Shown here: piece by piece, positions 8,600 through 17,057 of the stretch
Layout: each line of letters begins with the position of its first letter
How positions within the stretch are numbered: the first letter of the stretch is position 1
Source of the DNA: an uncultured Anaerolineae bacterium
GTDB taxonomy: Bacteria > Chloroflexota > Anaerolineae > Aggregatilineales > Phototrophicaceae
Reading direction: 5' to 3'
Length of the DNA: 64,000 nucleotides
NCBI GenBank assembly: GCA_937995825.1
Contig: CALKJO010000008.1
Location: forward strand, 82,650 to 146,649
Made by a program: the position numbers and the translations under genes
The notes under the pieces: model-generated
Told to the model about the DNA's origin: nothing
Databases searched by the model: none
The model's input: the letters and a program-made list of their open reading frames with translations, nothing else

Positions 8600-9607
8600 A
8601 TGCCGAACGACATCAACACGAGCGACTTCATGGAGGGCGTGAGCGCCTTCCAGAGCGCGCGGATGCGCGCTTTCTGGCAGGACATATTCGGGCTAATTCG
8701 CGGAAAACCCGCTGAACTGCTAAGTTTTGAGGACATTCGGGCGCGGCTGCGCCTGCGCGACGAGTATTACAAGGGCTTGCAGGATGTGCCGCTGGAGCAG
8801 ATCGTCGGCAGCGTCGGGCGCTATCGGGAATTCACCAGCACCTTTCTCCCTCGGCGCAGCAAGATGCAGGAGCGTTGGAGCCGCGTGTATTCGCTGGCAA
8901 CGGGGATGGTGGGGCTGCCGCCGATTGAGCTGTATAAGGTCGGGAATGCCTATTTTGTCCGCGATGGCAATCACCGTGTCTCTGTGGCGCGGCAGATGGG
9001 CGCGAAGACCATTCAAGCGCATGTGATCGAGCTGCCCACCTCGATCTCGCTCAAACCGAGCATGACGCCGGATGAGCTGGACGCGGTGGCAGCGCAGGCG
9101 GAATTTCTGGACATTACGCGGCTGGATCAGACCCGTCCGCACCATGTCGCCATTGAACTGAGCGAGCCGTCGCGCTATGATGACCTGCTCGGTCATGTCC
9201 ATCTGCATAAGTCGGTCATGGAAGCGACTCAGAAACGCGAAGTCTCGCTGGAAGAGGCAGCGGCGGACTGGTATGACACGGTCTACCGCCCCGCCGTCTC
9301 GCTGATTCGCAAGTATGACGTGCTGAAGCACGTGCCAGGGCGCACAGAAGGCGACCTGTACTTGTGGATGCTGGATCATCTGCGCGAAGTGAAATCTCAG
9401 TTTGGCGAGGAAGCCTCCGCGCGCACTTTCAGCGATGCGCTGGTCGATTACCTGGCGCAGAAGCGCATCCCCGTGCCGAAAGACCTGCTGGTGGAAAATG
9501 ACGACTCGGTGCTGCTAGCGCGCGCTGACCTCAATCAGAAGCTCGCAGAATATAAGGCGCAGCTTGCGCAGCAAAACGGCAGCCTGCACCAGGAAGCGTC
9601 AACGTAG
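8600..9607 (+). CDS. ParB/sulfiredoxin-like domain protein
   Basis: A 335-residue protein. The stretch around residues 85-135, with VGLPPIELYKVGNAYFVRD followed by GNHRVSVARQMG, is the ParB N-terminal (ParB/Srx) fold motif, here used outside chromosome partition because no HTH or parA is present. The rest is mostly helical and not recognised. AAAGGAG lies 8 bp before the ATG at 8600, which decides the start, since the frame is open upstream to 8207 without sensible sequence. Free-standing ParB-like proteins can be CTP-binding or nuclease-like, but no activity can be assigned here. Confidence 0.75.
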   Translation: MPNDINTSDFMEGVSAFQSARMRAFWQDIFGLIRGKPAELLSFEDIRARLRLRDEYYKGLQDVPLEQIVGSVGRYREFTSTFLPRRSKMQERWSRVYSLATGMVGLPPIELYKVGNAYFVRDGNHRVSVARQMGAKTIQAHVIELPTSISLKPSMTPDELDAVAAQAEFLDITRLDQTRPHHVAIELSEPSRYDDLLGHVHLHKSVMEATQKREVSLEEAAADWYDTVYRPAVSLIRKYDVLKHVPGRTEGDLYLWMLDHLREVKSQFGEEASARTFSDALVDYLAQKRIPVPKDLLVENDDSVLLARADLNQKLAEYKAQLAQQNGSLHQEAST

Positions 9608-9631
9608 CTGTACGCAGCGGTGGAGCAAAAC

Positions 9632-9663
9632 GGGTCACGAGCCGCTGTTTGCGCTCGTGACCC
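9632..9663. terminator. Bidirectional hairpin between convergent genes
   Basis: A perfect 10-bp stem, GGGTCACGAG pairing with CTCGTGACCC, with a 12-nt loop. It lies between the stop of the ParB-like gene (9607) and the stop of mscL (9693). There is no long U-run on either side, so termination efficiency is uncertain. Confidence 0.55.
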
Positions 9664-9692
9664 CGCTGCACGACACAAGCTGAACATCGCGC

Positions 9693-10130
9693 TCAGGGCA
9701 GTTTTGCTTCCAGCTTCTCTAACACTATGACCAACCGCTCTTCGGTCGTCGGACCCGCAGGAGCAGCCGGCTCCTCTTTCTTGGTGAAGCGATCTTGCAA
9801 ATTATTGACGGCGCGCACCACCAAGAAGACTGCCAGCGCGATGATCAGGAAATTGATCAGGGCATTGACAAACGATCCTATCGCGATCACGACCGCGCCA
9901 GCATTTTGCGCCGCCTGAAGCGAGCGATACGGTCCTGCTGGATCACCGTCCTGAAGCGGAATGAAGATATTTGAGAAATCGACGCCGCCCAGGATCAATC
10001 CGATCGGCGGCATGATGACATCGTTGACCAGCGACGTAACAATCGCCCCGAACGCCGCACCAATGATCACACCAACTGCCAGATCGACCACATTGCCACG
10101 CATGATGAATTTCTGAAATTCTCGCAGCAT
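9693..10130 (-). CDS. mscL: Large-conductance mechanosensitive channel MscL
   Basis: MscL opens under membrane tension to release solutes during hypo-osmotic shock. The N-terminus [18 protein letters not shown] is the conserved N-terminal helix and start of TM1, and [11 protein letters not shown] closes TM1. TM2 lies at about 75-100 ([19 protein letters not shown]) and a charged cytoplasmic helix ends the protein. The start is placed at the ATG at 10130 with AGGATCAGGG upstream. The longer frame to 10250 adds 40 unrelated residues. At 145 residues it matches the family. It is divergent from dhaK. Confidence 0.95.
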   Translation of the reverse strand: MLREFQKFIMRGNVVDLAVGVIIGAAFGAIVTSLVNDVIMPPIGLILGGVDFSNIFIPLQDGDPAGPYRSLQAAQNAGAVVIAIGSFVNALINFLIIALAVFLVVRAVNNLQDRFTKKEEPAAPAGPTTEERLVIVLEKLEAKLP

Positions 10131-10243
10131 CACCCTGATCCTTTCAATTGTCGGACACCATCTTAATTTTAAGAGACTCGTTAGAGATGGCAAGAAGCGC
10201 AAATTTCCTAAATCACGTCGAATGATGGTCATTCGCTCAAAAT

Positions 10244-10272
10244 TTGGCATATGTTCGCACTTTTGCTATAAT
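10244..10272 (+). promoter_or_regulatory. Strong sigma-70-type promoter for the dhaK locus
   Basis: TTGGCA and TATAAT are spaced exactly 17 bp apart, 45 bp upstream of the dhaK start codon. It lies in the divergent spacer with mscL and is the best promoter match near this locus. Confidence 0.7.
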
Positions 10273-10317
10273 TCGTAGTGTATTCGATTACAGAAGTTAT
10301 TTCGGACATCCTTTACG

Positions 10318-11328
10318 ATGAAAAAAATCCTCAATCATCCTGAGAACTATGTCCCTGAACTGCTGAGCGGTCTGCTGGCAGCTCATCCCCACCGCTTGAA
10401 GTCGGTCGCTGGCGATGTTCACTGCATTGTCCGCGCGGACGCGCCGCGTCAAGGCAAAGTCGGCATCGTCACCGGCGGTGGAAGCGGTCATCTGCCTGTT
10501 TTTCTCGGCTATGTCGGCGCAGGCTTGCTCGATGGCTGCGCCGTCGGCGATGTGTTCGCTTCCCCCACCGTCGATCAGATGTATCACGTCACCAAAGCCG
10601 TGCATGGCGGCGCGGGGGTGCTGCATCTGTTCGGCAATTACGGCGGCGACGTGATGAATTTCGCGGCGGCGGCGGATCAGGCGGCGATGGAGGACAGCAT
10701 TGAGGTGGCGACTGTGCTGGTCGCCGATGATGTTGCCAGCGCCCCGCCCGAACGCGCCGACCGACGGCGTGGTGTCGCGGGGATGGTCTACGCCTTCAAG
10801 ATCGCGGGCGCGCGCGCTGAACAGGGCGGCACCTTGGCGGAGGTCAAAGCCGACGCTGAACATGCGCTCGCCAACACGCGCAGCATGGGCGTCGCGCTCT
10901 CGCCATGCATCCTGCCGCAAGTCGGCAAACCGACCTTCACCCTCGGCGACGACGAGATGGAGATCGGCATGGGCATTCACGGCGAACCCGGCACGGCACG
11001 CGGCAAGCTCGAATCCGCCGACGCGATCACCGACGCTCTGCTCGACCGCATCATGGCTGACATCGACCTGAGCGGCGCGGAAGTCACCGTCATGCTCAAC
11101 AGCCTCGGCGCGACCCCCCTCGAAGAACTCTACATCATGTACAACCGCGTCCTGAGCCGTTTCAAGGCGGCGGGCGTGACGGTCTACCGACCCTATATCG
11201 GGCGTTTCGCCACATCGATGGAGATGGCGGGCGCCTCGATCACGGTCATGAAGCTGGACGAGACGCTCAAGGCGCTCTTAGACGCGCCGGCGACATCGCC
11301 GTTTTTCGATAACGGACAGTATCTCTAA
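10318..11328 (+). CDS. dhaK: Dihydroxyacetone kinase subunit DhaK
   Basis: DhaK binds dihydroxyacetone (or a related keto/aldo substrate) through a covalent hemiaminal to a His, and DhaL transfers phosphate to it. Visible motifs are [15 protein letters not shown] (substrate loop) and [11 protein letters not shown]. The substrate His is in [11 protein letters not shown] (about residue 220). Length 336 is typical of a stand-alone DhaK. The next gene is DhaL, 29 bp downstream. No DhaM phosphocarrier is in the window, so the phosphate donor could be ATP rather than the PTS. It is the first gene of the sugar locus, and the real substrate could be a different short sugar. Confidence 0.93.
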   Translation: MKKILNHPENYVPELLSGLLAAHPHRLKSVAGDVHCIVRADAPRQGKVGIVTGGGSGHLPVFLGYVGAGLLDGCAVGDVFASPTVDQMYHVTKAVHGGAGVLHLFGNYGGDVMNFAAAADQAAMEDSIEVATVLVADDVASAPPERADRRRGVAGMVYAFKIAGARAEQGGTLAEVKADAEHALANTRSMGVALSPCILPQVGKPTFTLGDDEMEIGMGIHGEPGTARGKLESADAITDALLDRIMADIDLSGAEVTVMLNSLGATPLEELYIMYNRVLSRFKAAGVTVYRPYIGRFATSMEMAGASITVMKLDETLKALLDAPATSPFFDNGQYL

Positions 11329-11357
11329 GCTGACGGCGCGCTGTCGGGACACGAGCT

Positions 11358-11996
11358 ATGGACAAACTGAGCTTTGAGCAGACCATCGCGGTGTTGGGCG
11401 CAGTTGCCGACGGGCTGATCGCGTCCAAAGATGAGCTGACTGCGCTCGACGCCGCGCTCGGCGATGGCGATCTGGGGCGAACGGTCGAGCGCGGCTTCAA
11501 GGCGATCAGCGACGCCCTGCAAACCAACGAGGAAGCCGATCTGGGTAAGCTGTTGTTCAAGCTCGGCAAGGTGTTCGGTGATGCCGCCGCCTCCAGCTTC
11601 GGCGCGCTCTTCGGCACAGCGCTGCGCAAAGGCGGCATGGCGCTCAAAGGCAAGACCGAGCTGACCGCCGCCGACATCGCGGACGGGATGCAAGCGGCGC
11701 TCGACGCGCTGATAGAGCTGGGCAAGGCGAAGATCGGCGACAAAACCATGCTCGACGCGATCCACCCGGCGATCCAGGCGATTCGCGCCTGCGAATCGAC
11801 CGATGTCGGCGCCTGTCTGCGCGCCGCGGCGGACGCAGCGCAGGCGGGCGCGGAACAGACCAAAACCATGCAGTCGATGATCGGGCGCGCAAGCTGGCAG
11901 GGCGAGCGCTCCATTGGGCAGATGGACGCCGGCGCGCGCGCAATTGCGCTGATGCTGGATGCAGCGGCAAGAAAAGTGATGAGTGACGGGCCATGA
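11358..11996 (+). CDS. dhaL: Dihydroxyacetone kinase subunit DhaL
   Basis: This is the nucleotide-binding all-helical subunit that phosphorylates the substrate held by DhaK. The Mg-binding Asp cluster is seen in LDAALGDGDLG (about 35-45). A Ser-Gly-rich loop that would cap the nucleotide is seen as DAAASSFGALFG. SIGQMDAGARA near the C-terminus corresponds to the family's hexad with the conserved Asp. 212 residues is the normal size. Separate K and L genes without M occur both in PTS systems with a distant dhaM and in ATP-dependent sugar-kinase variants. The sequence alone does not decide between them. Confidence 0.92.
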   Translation: MDKLSFEQTIAVLGAVADGLIASKDELTALDAALGDGDLGRTVERGFKAISDALQTNEEADLGKLLFKLGKVFGDAAASSFGALFGTALRKGGMALKGKTELTAADIADGMQAALDALIELGKAKIGDKTMLDAIHPAIQAIRACESTDVGACLRAAADAAQAGAEQTKTMQSMIGRASWQGERSIGQMDAGARAIALMLDAAARKVMSDGP

Positions 11997-12013
11997 GTGA
12001 TGAGCAGATGGTG

Positions 12014-12074
12014 GCGTGATCAAAGTGGAGATGATGTTCAGAACAGTCAATCTCCTTACTTAACTTAATCACGC
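12014..12074. repeat. Inverted repeat between dhaL and the aldo/keto reductase
   Basis: Two nested stems: GCGTGAT (12014-12020) with ATCACGC (12068-12074), and GGAGAT (12027-12032) with ATCTCC (12050-12055). The structure fills most of the 110-bp gap. It may partly terminate or stabilise the transcript. Confidence 0.45.
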
Positions 12075-12109
12075 GCCGATCAGCATACATCGCTTAACGT
12101 GGAGGGATG

Positions 12110-13219
12110 ATGGAATACAGACGGCTGGGCAATTCCGGCTTGATCGTGAGCGCGCTGTCGCTCGGCACGATGCAGTTCGGCGAGGCGATGAACGTCGGTC
12201 GGCTTGGACAGGAAGAAACCACCGCGATGATCAAATTCGCGCTCGATCGCGGCATTAATTTCATCGACACCGCCGACGTGTACAGTCGGGGCGAGAGCGA
12301 GACGCTGATCGGCGAGGCATTGCGTCAGCTTGGCGTCCGACAGGAGATCGTCGTCGCCACCAAAGCGCGCCTGCCGATGAGCGACACCAACTTCAACCAC
12401 AGCGGCGCGACCCGCGTCAATATCATGCGTGAGGTCGATGCCAGTTTACGGCGCTTACAGACCGATTACATCGATCTCTATCAGATGCACGGCTGGGACA
12501 GCAACACGCCGCTGGAGGAGACATTGCGCACACTGGATGATCTGGTACGCGCGGGCAAAGTTCGCTATATTGGCTTCAGCAATTATCTGGCATGGCAGGG
12601 AATGGCGGCGCTGGCGCTGCAAACTCAGCTCAATCTCAACAAATACGTGACAGCGCAGATGTATTATTCGCTGGTCGAACGCACGCTGGAGCATGAATTC
12701 GTCTCCTTCTGCGAATACACTGGCATTGGCATTCTGGTCTGGAGCGCGCTGGCTGGCGGATTCCTGTCCGGTAAGTATGAGCGCGGCGCGCTGCCGCCGG
12801 AAGAGACGCGCTTCCGCGAGGCGGGTCCGTTCGTGCCGTTCGATGCCGATCTGGATCGCTCTTACGCCATCCTGAACACGATCAAGGCGGTGGCGGCGCG
12901 GCATGGCGTCAGCGCGGCGCGGGTGGCGCTGGCTTGGACAGTTCGGCAGCCCGCCGTCAGCAGCGTGATCATCGCGGCGCGCAAGCTCGAACACCTCGAT
13001 GACAACATCGCCGCTATCGATCTGCGCCTGACCGATGAGGACCTCACCGAGCTGAACACCGCGTCGCATCCCGGCACGCCTTATCCGAAATGGATGGTCT
13101 TGCAGCTCGATGTGGCGGAAGACCCGCGCCCAAGAGTGCTTTATCCAGAGCGCTATGAACTCGGCGGCATGTGGAACGACCTGCGTCAAGGTCCCGGTCG
13201 CTGGAAAGTCGACAAATAG
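12110..13219 (+). CDS. Aldo/keto reductase
   Basis: An NAD(P)H-dependent oxidoreductase with the TIM-barrel AKR fold, 369 residues. MEYRRLGNSGLIVSALSLG at the N-terminus is the typical AKR start. The catalytic Asp and Tyr are in FIDTADVYSRGESE and the Lys in VVATKARL. The catalytic His lies in LYQMHGWDSNTPLEET, and GFSNYLAWQ belongs to the cofactor pocket. The ATG at 12110 has GTGGAGGG upstream, and an in-frame ATG at 12107 is an alternative. By location it probably oxidises or reduces the sugar handled by the DhaKL locus. The exact substrate is unknown. Confidence 0.9.
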   Translation: MEYRRLGNSGLIVSALSLGTMQFGEAMNVGRLGQEETTAMIKFALDRGINFIDTADVYSRGESETLIGEALRQLGVRQEIVVATKARLPMSDTNFNHSGATRVNIMREVDASLRRLQTDYIDLYQMHGWDSNTPLEETLRTLDDLVRAGKVRYIGFSNYLAWQGMAALALQTQLNLNKYVTAQMYYSLVERTLEHEFVSFCEYTGIGILVWSALAGGFLSGKYERGALPPEETRFREAGPFVPFDADLDRSYAILNTIKAVAARHGVSAARVALAWTVRQPAVSSVIIAARKLEHLDDNIAAIDLRLTDEDLTELNTASHPGTPYPKWMVLQLDVAEDPRPRVLYPERYELGGMWNDLRQGPGRWKVDK

Positions 13220-13333
13220 CCCAGGCAGGCTTTTGTTTTGCCCTGACGGGGCGCTGAGTGAGGTGATTCTCCGGGCAAATGACCTGGTGCATCGCAAAAA
13301 TTCGTAAAAAGTTTCTGGGAGAAACGAACGATC

Positions 13334-14437
13334 ATGGCAAAACTGTTCAAATCGAAAAGTCGGGAACCGATGAGCCGCCGCGAATTCATGATGAGCAGTT
13401 TTCTGCTCAGCGCTGGCGTTGCTGCCCCCACCGTCCTCTCACTGCTTCAGCACCGCCGCGCTTCGGCGCAGGATATGCCGATGCGCGCCGCCATGTCCAA
13501 TGCCGGTCTGGCAGTGACCTGGTGCGCGCAGGGTAAAGACACCGCTGAGATGTGGGGTCGTTTCCTGGGCGTCGAGATCGTCTGGTATGACGGCGCGCTG
13601 GACAACAATGTCCAGCGCAGCGCGGTCGATACCATCGCCTCGCAGTCGTGGGATTTCGTCGCCATTCAGCCGTTCAGCATCGGCACGCTGGTCGAGCCGG
13701 TGTCGGCGATCATCAATGCCGGCATCCCATTCGTCGATATGGACACGCTGCTGGCGCCGCTGGATCAGCTCGATGATCTGGGCGTGCTGAGCTTCATCGC
13801 GCCGGATAATGTGTTCATGTCCGAGTCGGTTGTGACCGAACTCGTCCGTCAGATGGGCGGCTCCGGCAAGATCGCGCACACTTGGGGCGCGCAGGGTCAC
13901 ACAGGAGCGCAGGGGCGCGCGCAGGGTTTCTACAACATCATCTCGCAGTATCCTGATATCGAAGTCGTCGACGATCAGCCCGCTGACTGGGACGTGACCC
14001 GCGTCGCGGCGATCTGGGAAAGCCTGCTCAACCGTCACCCCGACTTGAAGGCTGGCTTCCTGCACAACGATGACATGGCGCTGGCGGCGCGGCAGGTGGT
14101 CGAGAACGCCGGCTTGGGCGATCAGGTCAAGATCGGCGGCATCGATGCGATGTCCCCCGCCATCGACGCGGTGACCTCTGGACGCCTGGTGGCGACCGCG
14201 CGCAACAGCGCCCCGCGCATTCACGGCGCAGCCGTCCTGCTCGGCTGGTATGCGGCGACCGTGGGCATGGAAGAAGCCCGCGCCAATGTCCCCGGCTTCC
14301 TGCTCGCGGACGGTCCGGCGATCACGTCGGCAATCGACAGCAACCCCGATCTGGCGAGCGAACCCTGGAAGCTGCGCGGCTATGGTCGCAGCACGGCTGA
14401 AGGGCTGCGCTGGCTGCAAGATCAGTTGATCTTCTAG
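13334..14437 (+). CDS. Sugar ABC transporter substrate-binding protein, Tat-exported
   Basis: A 367-residue periplasmic-binding-protein-like (RbsB family) solute receptor. The N-terminus carries a twin-arginine motif SRREFMM followed by a hydrophobic stretch and a cleavage-like ASAQD, so folded export by Tat is predicted. The mature part shows the peripheral binding-protein pattern with AIQPFSIGTLVEPVSAI and FLHNDDMALAARQVVENAG. GGGAGAAA lies upstream of the ATG. The cognate ATPase and permease follow after a structured 100-bp gap. Ligands of this cluster are typically pentoses, hexoses or thio-sugars. Confidence 0.9.
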   Translation: MAKLFKSKSREPMSRREFMMSSFLLSAGVAAPTVLSLLQHRRASAQDMPMRAAMSNAGLAVTWCAQGKDTAEMWGRFLGVEIVWYDGALDNNVQRSAVDTIASQSWDFVAIQPFSIGTLVEPVSAIINAGIPFVDMDTLLAPLDQLDDLGVLSFIAPDNVFMSESVVTELVRQMGGSGKIAHTWGAQGHTGAQGRAQGFYNIISQYPDIEVVDDQPADWDVTRVAAIWESLLNRHPDLKAGFLHNDDMALAARQVVENAGLGDQVKIGGIDAMSPAIDAVTSGRLVATARNSAPRIHGAAVLLGWYAATVGMEEARANVPGFLLADGPAITSAIDSNPDLASEPWKLRGYGRSTAEGLRWLQDQLIF

Positions 14438-14444
14438 TTCACGT

Positions 14445-14520
14445 CGTGAGTCGTGAGGGATGAGAAGCGAGTACAGCCGCGGAAGCGGCTCCTGATTTAA
14501 CTCATCCCTCATAACTCATC
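14445..14520. promoter_or_regulatory. Two-tier RNA hairpin between binding protein and ATPase genes
   Basis: The outer arm GAGGGATGAG (14455-14464) pairs perfectly with CTCATCCCTC (14501-14510) and extends imperfectly to 14445/14520. The inner stem AGCCGC (14475-14480) pairs with GCGGCT (14485-14490) around a GGAA (GNRA-type) tetraloop. There is no U-run. Such structures often protect the binding-protein mRNA and reduce read-through to the transporter genes. Confidence 0.6.
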
Positions 14521-14537
14521 GCGCATCATGAATTGAC

Positions 14538-16022
14538 ATGAGCGACCAACCGATTCTTCAGCTCAGGCACATCTCCAAGCGCTTCGGCGGCTTGCAGGCG
14601 CTGGACAATGTGGACTTCGATCTGCTTGCGGGCGAAAGCCATGCGCTGGTCGGGGAAAATGGGGCGGGCAAAAGCACGCTGATGCGCATCCTCTCCGGCG
14701 TCTACAGCGAATATGATGGTGAATTCCTGCTCGATGGTCAGCCACACCGCTTCAAATCACCCGCCGACGCGCTGGCGCGCGGGATCGGCATGATCCATCA
14801 GGAATTGAGCGTCATGCCGGAGCTGTCCGTCGCGGAGAACATCTTTTTAGGCAGGCAGCCGCTCACGCCGTTCGGCACGGTGGACTGGCGGCTGATGAAT
14901 GAGCGCGCCGCCGCCGAACTCACCAATCTCGGCTTTCCCGATGTCGATGTGCGCCGACCGCTGGAGCTGTATTCACTGGGGATTCAGCAGGTGGTGGAGG
15001 TGCTGCGCGTGATCACGTCCGGCGCGCGCATTTTGATCATGGATGAACCCACGTCAGCGCTGTCACCGGCGGAGGTCGATCATCTGATCATGGTGATCGA
15101 CGCGCTGCGCGCGCAGAAACGCAGCATTATTTATATCTCGCACTTCCTTGAGGAGGTCATGCGCGTGGCTGACCGCGTCACCGTGCTGCGCGATGGGCGC
15201 AAAGTCGCCACGCTCAAGCGCGAGGAGACCAATGCCGATCATCTGATTTCCTTGATTTTGGGACGCGAGATCGACGCGCGGCTTCCAAGCGCGGTGGAGC
15301 GCCGCAATGAGCAGGTCATGCTCTCTGTGCGCGATCTGACCAGCGATGCCTTTCGCGGCATCAGCTTCGACATCGGCATGGGCGAGATCGTCGGGCTGTA
15401 TGGCGCAGTTGGGGCGGGGCATTTCAATGTCGCCAAAGCGCTCTTCGGCATGTATCGCTTCGACTCTGGTGACATTGTGTTGGACGGCGTGCCGTTTCCG
15501 CGCCGCTTCAGCGCTCGCTATGCGATCAAGCGCGGCGTCGCCTATGCGATTGAGTCGCGGCGCAAGAGCTTATTTCTGGATGAACCGAACTACCGCAACA
15601 TCACCCTGCCCCACCTGGACAAGATCGGCGGCATGATCCCGCGTCCACAGCGCGAACTTGCCGTTGCCACGCCGGCAATGCGCCGCGTCAACGTCCAGCC
15701 CAGCGATCCGCGCAGCGCCGTCGGCACGCTCAGCGGCGGCAATCAGCAGAAGGTCGCCATTGCCCGCTGGATCACCCACCCGCCGAAAATCTTCATCGTC
15801 AGCGAACCGACGCGCGGCATGGATGTCGGGGCGAAAAACGAAGTGCTGGGAATTCTGCGCGAATTTCGCAATGAAGGGTTCGCTGTGCTGGTCGTCTCGT
15901 CCGAGCCGGAGACCGTGCTTGCCGTGTGTGACCGGATCATCGTCATGTCGCGCGGCAGGATCGTGGCAGAAATGGCAAATACGGACGCGGTGAATAAAGA
16001 CACCTTGATGAGGCTGCTCTAA
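14538..16022 (+). CDS. Sugar ABC transporter ATP-binding protein (RbsA/MglA type)
   Basis: A double-ATPase subunit of 494 residues that powers sugar import. The first domain has Walker A GENGAGKSTLM, Walker B ILIMDEPTSAL and a signature-like YSLGIQQVVEVLRVI. The second domain has the usual degenerate P-loop (GAVGAGHFN instead of a Lys-containing loop) with an intact signature LSGGNQQKVAIARW and FIVSEPTRGMDVG. This asymmetry is normal in the family. It is followed after 1 bp by the permease gene, so the two are translationally coupled. Confidence 0.95.
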   Translation: MSDQPILQLRHISKRFGGLQALDNVDFDLLAGESHALVGENGAGKSTLMRILSGVYSEYDGEFLLDGQPHRFKSPADALARGIGMIHQELSVMPELSVAENIFLGRQPLTPFGTVDWRLMNERAAAELTNLGFPDVDVRRPLELYSLGIQQVVEVLRVITSGARILIMDEPTSALSPAEVDHLIMVIDALRAQKRSIIYISHFLEEVMRVADRVTVLRDGRKVATLKREETNADHLISLILGREIDARLPSAVERRNEQVMLSVRDLTSDAFRGISFDIGMGEIVGLYGAVGAGHFNVAKALFGMYRFDSGDIVLDGVPFPRRFSARYAIKRGVAYAIESRRKSLFLDEPNYRNITLPHLDKIGGMIPRPQRELAVATPAMRRVNVQPSDPRSAVGTLSGGNQQKVAIARWITHPPKIFIVSEPTRGMDVGAKNEVLGILREFRNEGFAVLVVSSEPETVLAVCDRIIVMSRGRIVAEMANTDAVNKDTLMRLL

Positions 16023-16023
16023 A

Positions 16024-17055
16024 ATGACAACAGGACAACCCACCGCCGGACGGATGGTTCAGCCGCGCACAGGCGTGCGTCAGCTTCGCGCCGCGCTGCC
16101 GATTGTCGCGCCCTTTTTGACGCTGCTGGTGCTGGGCATCTTCTTTTCGGTGACCACCACCACGTTTTTCAACCCGGTCAACCTGAATAACATCCTCGTG
16201 CAGGTCTCGACGCTGGCGATCTTGGCGACCGGTATGACCTTCGTGCTGCTGACAGGCGAGATCGACCTGAGCATCGCGGCAATGGTCACGCTGTCCGGCG
16301 TGCTGTCGGCGCATCTGTTCGCCAATCTCGGCTTGCGCGAGCCGTTCACCACTGCTATCCCGCTGGGCGTGGCAACCCTGCTGGGCTTCATCAGCGGCGT
16401 GGCATCGACCAAGTTTCGCATCCCGTCGTTCATGTCGACGCTGGCGATGTCGCTGGTGGCGTCGGGATTGGCAATCGGCATCAGCCAGGGGCGCATCGTC
16501 TTTCAATACTCCGATGTGCTGCGCGTGTTGGGCAGTGGGCGGCTGTTCGACGATCCCGCCAATCTCCGTGTGCTGACGGTTGTCGCTGCCATCTGCCTGC
16601 TGATCGGCTTTCTGGTGCTGCGCTACACGCGCTTTGGGCGCTTCGTCTACATGACTGGCGCGAACAAGAGCGCGGCGCGGCTGGCAGGCGTCGATACCGA
16701 TGCGATTGTGATCGCCTGCCTGACAATCTGCGGCTTCACCGCAGGTCTGGCGGGTCTGGCGACCGTCGGACGGCTAGCGAGCGCGCAGCCCCAGGTCATC
16801 AACAGCTTCCTGATCGACACCATCGGCGCGGTCGTGTTGGGCGGCACATCGCTGGCGGGCGGGCGCGGCGGCATGTTCCAGACGCTGGCGGGCTTGCTGA
16901 TCTACGGCACGCTGCGCAACGGTCTGGACAACATCCCGGCGCTGCAAGTCGGCGCGGGGACGTTCTTCAAAGAGTTCATCACGGGTATCGTGCTGCTCAT
17001 CGCTTTAGTCGTCAACGTCCTGCTCAGCGGACGCGCCAGCCGAGATAAAACATAA
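16024..17055 (+). CDS. Sugar ABC transporter permease (RbsC type)
   Basis: A 343-residue membrane protein with about eight to ten hydrophobic helices, of the RbsC/branched-chain permease family. Recognisable segments are ILATGMTFVLLTGEIDLSI and GTSLAGGRGGMFQTLAGLL. It pairs with the ATPase 1 bp upstream and with the Tat-exported binding protein. The stop is 2 bp before the methylthioribose-kinase-like gene, so transport and the first kinase step are likely made together. Confidence 0.94.
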   Translation: MTTGQPTAGRMVQPRTGVRQLRAALPIVAPFLTLLVLGIFFSVTTTTFFNPVNLNNILVQVSTLAILATGMTFVLLTGEIDLSIAAMVTLSGVLSAHLFANLGLREPFTTAIPLGVATLLGFISGVASTKFRIPSFMSTLAMSLVASGLAIGISQGRIVFQYSDVLRVLGSGRLFDDPANLRVLTVVAAICLLIGFLVLRYTRFGRFVYMTGANKSAARLAGVDTDAIVIACLTICGFTAGLAGLATVGRLASAQPQVINSFLIDTIGAVVLGGTSLAGGRGGMFQTLAGLLIYGTLRNGLDNIPALQVGAGTFFKEFITGIVLLIALVVNVLLSGRASRDKT

Positions 17056-17057
17056 TC

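Noticed and set aside
10131..10250. Forty-residue upstream extension of mscL
   Set aside because: MscL homology begins at the ATG at 10130, which has its own ribosome site.
13439..14512. 357-codon minus-strand open frame
   Set aside because: Antisense to the binding-protein gene, which has a Tat signal and family motifs.
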